A DNA stretch of 7,968 nucleotides from the NCBI GenBank assembly GCA_028867845.1, contig JAGWFU010000022.1:1-7968 (forward strand), given 5' to 3'. Source of the DNA: Microcaldota archaeon. GTDB taxonomy: Archaea; Micrarchaeota; Micrarchaeia; Micrarchaeales; Micrarchaeaceae. A program made the position numbers and the translations under genes. The notes beneath the pieces were generated by a model that ran no database searches, had not been told where the DNA came from, and worked only from the letters and a program-made list of their open reading frames with translations. Within the stretch, counting starts at the first letter, position 1, and every line of letters begins with the position of its first letter. Of the stretch, positions 7,089 through 7,968 are shown piece after piece.

Positions 7089-7143
7089 CGTCTCACTCGG
7101 AAAAGGTTAAAAGGGTTGGTTGCGCATCAGGTACGGTGCAAAG
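7089..7143. promoter_or_regulatory. Divergent intergenic region with candidate shared AT-rich promoter element
   Basis: The 55 bp between the starts of the DTD2 gene and nuoA must hold both promoters. The only AT-rich core is AAAAGGTTAAAAGG (7101-7114). Its TTAAAA (7107-7112) reads TTTTAA on the other strand and is centred about 21 nt from the DTD2 ATG and 34 nt from the nuoA ATG. One TATA-like box could thus serve both directions, with a leaderless or nearly leaderless DTD2 message and a leader of roughly ten bases for nuoA. The DTD2 distance is a little short for a standard archaeal TATA box, so the assignment is tentative. Confidence 0.35.
7135..7138 (+). promoter_or_regulatory. Shine-Dalgarno site deciding the nuoA start
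   Basis: GGTG ends 5 nt before ATG 7144, matching the spacing at lhr. It favours ATG 7144 over the in-frame TTG at 7120, which would add eight residues (MRIRYGAK) not expected at a NuoA N-terminus. Confidence 0.55.
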
Positions 7144-7500
7144 ATGTTTTACAACTACCTGGCACTTGCATTCTTTATAATCATAGGGCTACTGATACCC
7201 ACATCGATAATACTCACGTCCAAGATGCTGGGCAGAAGGGTACCGGGGAACCGGGTGAAGAACGCTCCCTACGAGAGCGGCGAGGCCACCATCGGCGGCT
7301 CGAGGGACGTGGACAACGAGTACCTTCCCTATTTCATGCTCTTCCTGCCGTTCGAGATAGTGATCGCAGTCATAATCCTCTGGTCGACGGTCGCGAGGGG
7401 CATAGGTTATAATACGAGCATTGAGATTATAGGCCTGGCGATACTGTCCATGGCTATGGCGCTGGTTGGATACAAGTTCGTGCGTGGTAGAGATGGCTGA
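7144..7500 (+). CDS. nuoA: NADH-quinone oxidoreductase-like complex I subunit A
   Basis: This 118-residue membrane subunit (ND3 homologue) sits at the junction of the membrane and peripheral arms of the proton-pumping complex I family. Three helices are visible: about 4-27, 60-80 and 91-110. The loop after the first carries the family signature KNAPYESGE (39-47), and NEYLPYFMLFLPFEIVIAVIILW (58-80) matches the conserved second helix. Two positions differ from the usual bacterial pattern. The loop cysteine (YECG) is serine (YESG), and the second helix keeps one acidic residue, Glu71, where E. coli has Asp79 and Glu81. It is followed by nuoB with an 8-nt overlap. In archaea this complex usually lacks the NADH-oxidising NuoEFG module and takes electrons from another donor such as reduced ferredoxin or F420H2; that module cannot be judged here. 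TTG 7120 is the alternative start. Confidence 0.93.
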   Translation: MFYNYLALAFFIIIGLLIPTSIILTSKMLGRRVPGNRVKNAPYESGEATIGGSRDVDNEYLPYFMLFLPFEIVIAVIILWSTVARGIGYNTSIEIIGLAILSMAMALVGYKFVRGRDG

Positions 7501-7968
7501 GCAGGCACCGTACACCCAGGAGCAGTTCCTCAACTCCGAGAAGGAGATGGACAGGCTCCTGCAGGACTCGGCCAAGAAGTACAAGGCGCCCGTGAACGCG
7601 GTCTTCGCCAAGCTCAGCGACCTCACCAAACTCACAGCAAAGGATCTCGTCAGGTGGGGCAGGTCGAACTCCCTGTGGCCGGTGCAGTTCGGCCTGGCAT
7701 GCTGCGCAATGGAGCTGCTGGACTTCGGCTCGGCAAGGATAGACGCAGAGAGGAAGGGATACCTGCTGTTCAGGGGAACCCCGAGGCAGACGGACGTGAT
7801 GATAGTCGCGGGATGGGTTACCAAGTCCATGGTGCCCAGGGTGAAGAGGCTGTACGAGCAGATGGCGAAGCCCAGCTACGTCATCGCCTATGGCGAGTGC
7901 GCCACATGCGGCGGGCCGTGGTGGGAGAGCTACAACATAATACAGGGGATAGACCAGGTGCTGCCCGT
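7493..7968 (+). CDS. nuoB: Complex I subunit B, N2 iron-sulfur cluster protein (3' truncated by window)
   Basis: ATG 7493 lies inside the nuoA 3' end (ATGGCTGA overlap) and the frame stays open to the window end, giving 158 codons. NuoB (PSST homologue) binds the last iron-sulfur cluster, N2, which passes electrons to quinone. The core starts at LVRWGRSNSLWPVQFGLACCAMEL, with the tandem cluster cysteines at 70 and 71. Next come RGTPRQTDVMIVAGWVTKSM (94-113) and YGECATCGGPWW (133-144), whose Cys136 is the third ligand; the fourth, in the PGCPP motif, lies beyond the window. A fifth cysteine, Cys139, occupies a position that is often Ser or Asn-Ser in relatives. About 50 residues precede the core, a charged extension longer than in many bacterial NuoB proteins. 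Further complex I genes probably follow downstream. The identity is secure. Confidence 0.97.
   Translation, partial: MAEQAPYTQEQFLNSEKEMDRLLQDSAKKYKAPVNAVFAKLSDLTKLTAKDLVRWGRSNSLWPVQFGLACCAMELLDFGSARIDAERKGYLLFRGTPRQTDVMIVAGWVTKSMVPRVKRLYEQMAKPSYVIAYGECATCGGPWWESYNIIQGIDQVLP

Noticed and set aside
7189..7830. A 213-codon minus-strand open frame opposite nuoA and nuoB
   Set aside because: It lies opposite two clear complex I genes and shows no conserved motif, so it is an antisense shadow.
1..7968. Possible mobile element, CRISPR array or defence system
   Set aside because: There are no transposase, integrase, terminal inverted repeats or spaced repeat arrays. The helicase is a standard chromosomal Lhr rather than a defence helicase, and the only direct repeats belong to the surface protein domain.

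Overview
The window reads as a compact archaeal chromosome segment. It holds seven protein genes and almost no intergenic DNA: the only gap longer than a dozen bases is the 55 bp between the two divergent units near the right end. The archaeal assignment rests on three things: a DTD2-type D-aminoacyl-tRNA deacylase, an archaeal-length Lhr helicase with a C-terminal Cys4 motif, and a secreted protein dense in N-glycosylation sequons with a single C-terminal membrane anchor. Frequent ATA (Ile) and AGG (Arg) codons and GGTG/GGAGG Shine-Dalgarno sites fit this. A bacterial-type gyrase A limits the choice to archaea that have gyrase (Thermoplasmata, other euryarchaeal groups, some DPANN such as Micrarchaeota). 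Acidophily is suggested by the surface protein but not shown; the lineage cannot be fixed from this sequence alone.

Layout. (1) Bases 1-1539, plus strand: the 3' end of gyrA (GyrA-box and beta-pinwheel), then 12 bp later a nine-helix membrane protein of unknown function with an internal inverted-topology duplication. (2) Bases 1548-7088, minus strand: a tightly packed unit transcribed right to left. The DTD2 gene comes first and overlaps by 14 nt a large secreted, membrane-anchored protein, whose stop codon lies 11 nt before the chosen ATG of an Lhr superfamily-2 helicase. The helicase and the membrane protein gene converge with 8 bp between their stop codons. (3) Bases 7144-7968, plus strand: the start of a respiratory complex I operon, nuoA then nuoB (overlapping by 8 nt, nuoB cut by the window end). 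It diverges from the DTD2 unit across a short AT-rich intergenic stretch that must hold both promoters.

Functionally the window mixes DNA topology (gyrase), nucleic-acid remodelling (Lhr), translation quality control (DTD2), cell-surface biology and energy conservation (complex I). The enzyme genes are conventional. The least understood items are the surface protein, whose N-terminal domain resembles glutamic (G1/eqolisin-type) peptidases and is followed by 72-residue tandem repeats, and the duplicated nine-helix membrane protein. No tRNA, rRNA, CRISPR array, insertion sequence or defence system was seen.
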